A stretch of DNA of 7,047 nucleotides from Bacteroidota bacterium (GTDB lineage: Bacteria; Bacteroidota; Ignavibacteria; Palsa-1295): the NCBI GenBank assembly GCA_025363505.1, contig JANYDV010000145.1, positions 1 through 7,047 on the forward strand, written 5' to 3'. Of the stretch, positions 6,169-7,047 are shown in pieces. The stretch's first letter is position 1, and every line of letters starts with the position of its first letter. The notes beneath the pieces are model-generated. The model was not told the DNA's origin, did not search any database, and worked only from the letters and a program-made list of their open reading frames with translations. The translations under genes were made by a program, and so were the position numbers.

Positions 6169-6188
6169 AGATAAACTTGCGTTTATCT
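6169..6188. repeat. Perfect 8-bp inverted repeat upstream of tuf
   Basis: AGATAAAC and GTTTATCT are exact reverse complements separated by four bases. As DNA it is a 20-bp palindromic site of the size bound by dimeric regulators, centred about 17 bp upstream of the TATACA hexamer. As RNA from the minus strand it would be a stem capped by a GCAA (GNRA) tetraloop. The repeat itself is certain; whether it is an operator, part of the leader RNA or chance is not known. Confidence 0.6.
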
Positions 6189-6423
6189 GAATGTTCGCTT
6201 GCTTAGCGCTCGGATGAAAACAAGTTTACAAGCACATTTCAGTAGTATATCTTCCGATTGTTTGCTCATTAACGCTTCCGGATAGCAGCGGCGAACGTGT
6301 TTGCCCCTTTTATGGAGCGCGGTGATAACGGACATGAGATATAAAGAGTTTCATACTCCAATGAAATTTTTAATATTTTTCACTTTTACGCAAAATTTGC
6401 CAAATGAACGTAAATTCGTAACC

Positions 6424-7047
6424 ATGATCACAATACCAAAATTTCTCAGAAACAGTCATATTTTCGCTACGTATGCTTTAATTGCCCTAGGTACCATTAC
6501 TTTTCTTGTTGTGGCTGTTCCTCGCTTTCTATATCCATACGAACTGCTTTGGATGGAAGGTTCTATCCTTGATCAGTTGTGGCGAGTTATGGCTAATAAG
6601 CCTTTATACTGTAAACCCAGCATTGAGTATGTCCCGTGGCTCTATCAACCATTTTACTATTACTTGACTTCAGCTTTCACCTCAATTACTGGTCTTACAT
6701 TCGTAACAGCAAGGATCCCTTCTGTTCTATCTTCGATTGCAATTTGTGCCATTGTTTTTAAGGTTGTGAAGAAAGAAACAAAGAGCCTTCATTACTCTAT
6801 CGTTGGAGTGGGTTTATTTATCGGAGCTTATGGAAAGATCGGGTATTGTTTAGAAGCCGCACGAGTTGATACACTTTTCGCTGCTTTACTATTGATATCA
6901 ATAATTACTATCTATTATTGTAAATCAAGATCAGGCTTATTAATTGGTATTCTGGCATTAATTTTAAGCTATTTTACCAAACAAACGGCTCTTGTTTTTG
7001 CCCCAGCCATAGCATTATACTTAATAGCTGCTCGTAGTTGGAAAATA
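6424..7047 (+). CDS. Multi-pass membrane protein, GT-C (RgtA/B/C/D or GT39-like) glycosyltransferase, 3' end cut by window edge
   Basis: The first 208 codons are open and continue past the window. The protein begins with a short basic N-terminus and a membrane segment (about residues 13-32), then a polar extracytoplasmic loop and further likely membrane segments near 99-115, 124-138, 148-165, 171-183 and 188-203. The loop carries YPYELLWMEGSILDQLWR (37-54); Glu45 is placed like the acidic catalytic residue in the first loop of GT-C enzymes. PSIEYVPWLYQPFYYYLTS (65-83), EAARVDTLF (144-152) and SYFTKQTAL (182-190) also fit GT-C proteins of the RgtA/B/C/D type, as I recall them. Such enzymes usually transfer sugars from polyprenyl-phosphate donors to lipids, glycans or proteins outside the membrane; the substrate here is unknown. 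In-frame ATGs at 6361 and 6334 would add 21 or 30 residues. I prefer 6424 because it leaves only a short stretch before the first helix. No candidate has a Shine-Dalgarno sequence. The region looks more A+T-rich than the neighbouring operon, and the gene is not functionally related to it. Confidence 0.75.
   Translation, partial: MITIPKFLRNSHIFATYALIALGTITFLVVAVPRFLYPYELLWMEGSILDQLWRVMANKPLYCKPSIEYVPWLYQPFYYYLTSAFTSITGLTFVTARIPSVLSSIAICAIVFKVVKKETKSLHYSIVGVGLFIGAYGKIGYCLEAARVDTLFAALLLISIITIYYCKSRSGLLIGILALILSYFTKQTALVFAPAIALYLIAARSWKI

Larger units (their letters stand above)
6072..6423. other. Divergent intergenic region between tuf and a membrane glycosyltransferase gene
   Basis: This stretch of 352 bases separates two divergently transcribed genes and must hold the tuf-operon promoter and probably that of the plus-strand gene. 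I found no tRNA, no convincing small protein gene and no repeats of mobile-element type. Visible structure comprises an 8-bp inverted repeat at 6169-6188 next to a possible -10 element for tuf, a weak plus-strand hairpin at 6290-6305 and a strongly A+T-rich segment at 6361-6400 before the plus-strand gene. The right part (6334-6423) is open in frame with the plus-strand gene, so its N-terminus may begin there. Confidence 0.7.

Noticed and set aside
6251..6281. Short direct repeat CTTCCG twice, 24 bp apart, considered as a regulator site.
   Set aside because: Six bases repeated once in an intergenic region of this size is expected by chance.
6290..6305. Plus-strand hairpin GGCGAA-CGTG-TTTGCC followed by CCTTTTAT, considered as a terminator.
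   Set aside because: No plus-strand gene ends upstream of it within the window, the stem contains a G-T pair and the T-run is short.
6189..6360. Searched for a tRNA gene upstream of tuf, a common neighbour in other bacteria.
   Set aside because: No GGTTCRA-type T-loop with matching acceptor stem was seen on either strand.
6361..6400. A+T-rich segment with TATTTTTC and a GCAAAATTTGC palindrome, considered as the promoter of the plus-strand gene.
   Set aside because: No convincing paired elements with correct spacing were found for either the sigma-70 or the Bacteroidota consensus.

Overview
The window holds the 5' part of a bacterial S10 ribosomal-protein operon on the minus strand. Read in the direction of transcription (high to low coordinates) the order is tuf (EF-Tu), rpsJ, rplC, rplD, rplW, rplB, rpsS, rplV, rpsC and the first 93 codons of rplP, which runs off the left edge. 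From rpsJ onward this is the standard bacterial order with no gene missing or inserted. All nine complete genes of the cluster end in TAA, and spacers are short (3 to 74 nt).

At the right end, after a 352-base gap with no convincing gene, a plus-strand gene starts divergently and runs off the window. Its first 208 codons encode a multi-pass membrane protein resembling GT-C fold glycosyltransferases of the RgtA/B/C/D and GT39 type. Its DNA looks more A+T-rich than the ribosomal genes.

Organism: probably the Bacteroidota/Chlorobiota side of the FCB group, perhaps an Ignavibacteria- or Kapabacteria-like lineage, but this is inference. Support comes from L2 with Met after the catalytic-region DHP (PVDHPMGGGEG), the L3 stretch ATHGQSDRQRAPGSIG, the L4 stretch around GSTRKLYRQKGTGRARQGD, and the absence of a clear Shine-Dalgarno sequence before most genes. 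Only rplP, rplW and rplC have a recognisable one. tuf sits directly before rpsJ, and rpsL, rpsG and fusA are not upstream of it here, so tuf is the 5' end of this cluster.

The genes work together in translation: EF-Tu delivers aminoacyl-tRNA, S3, S10 and S19 build the small-subunit head, and L2, L3, L4, L16, L22 and L23 form the large-subunit core and exit tunnel. The points most worth a second look are in spacers and tails: a terminator-like hairpin between tuf and rpsJ, two hairpins in the long rpsJ-rplC spacer, an 8-codon mini-ORF before a TTG-initiated rpsC, an inverted repeat upstream of tuf, and an Arg/Gly-rich tail on S3. I found no CRISPR array, insertion sequence, tRNA or rRNA, and no sign of a wholly new system. 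Most of the window is ordinary core genome.
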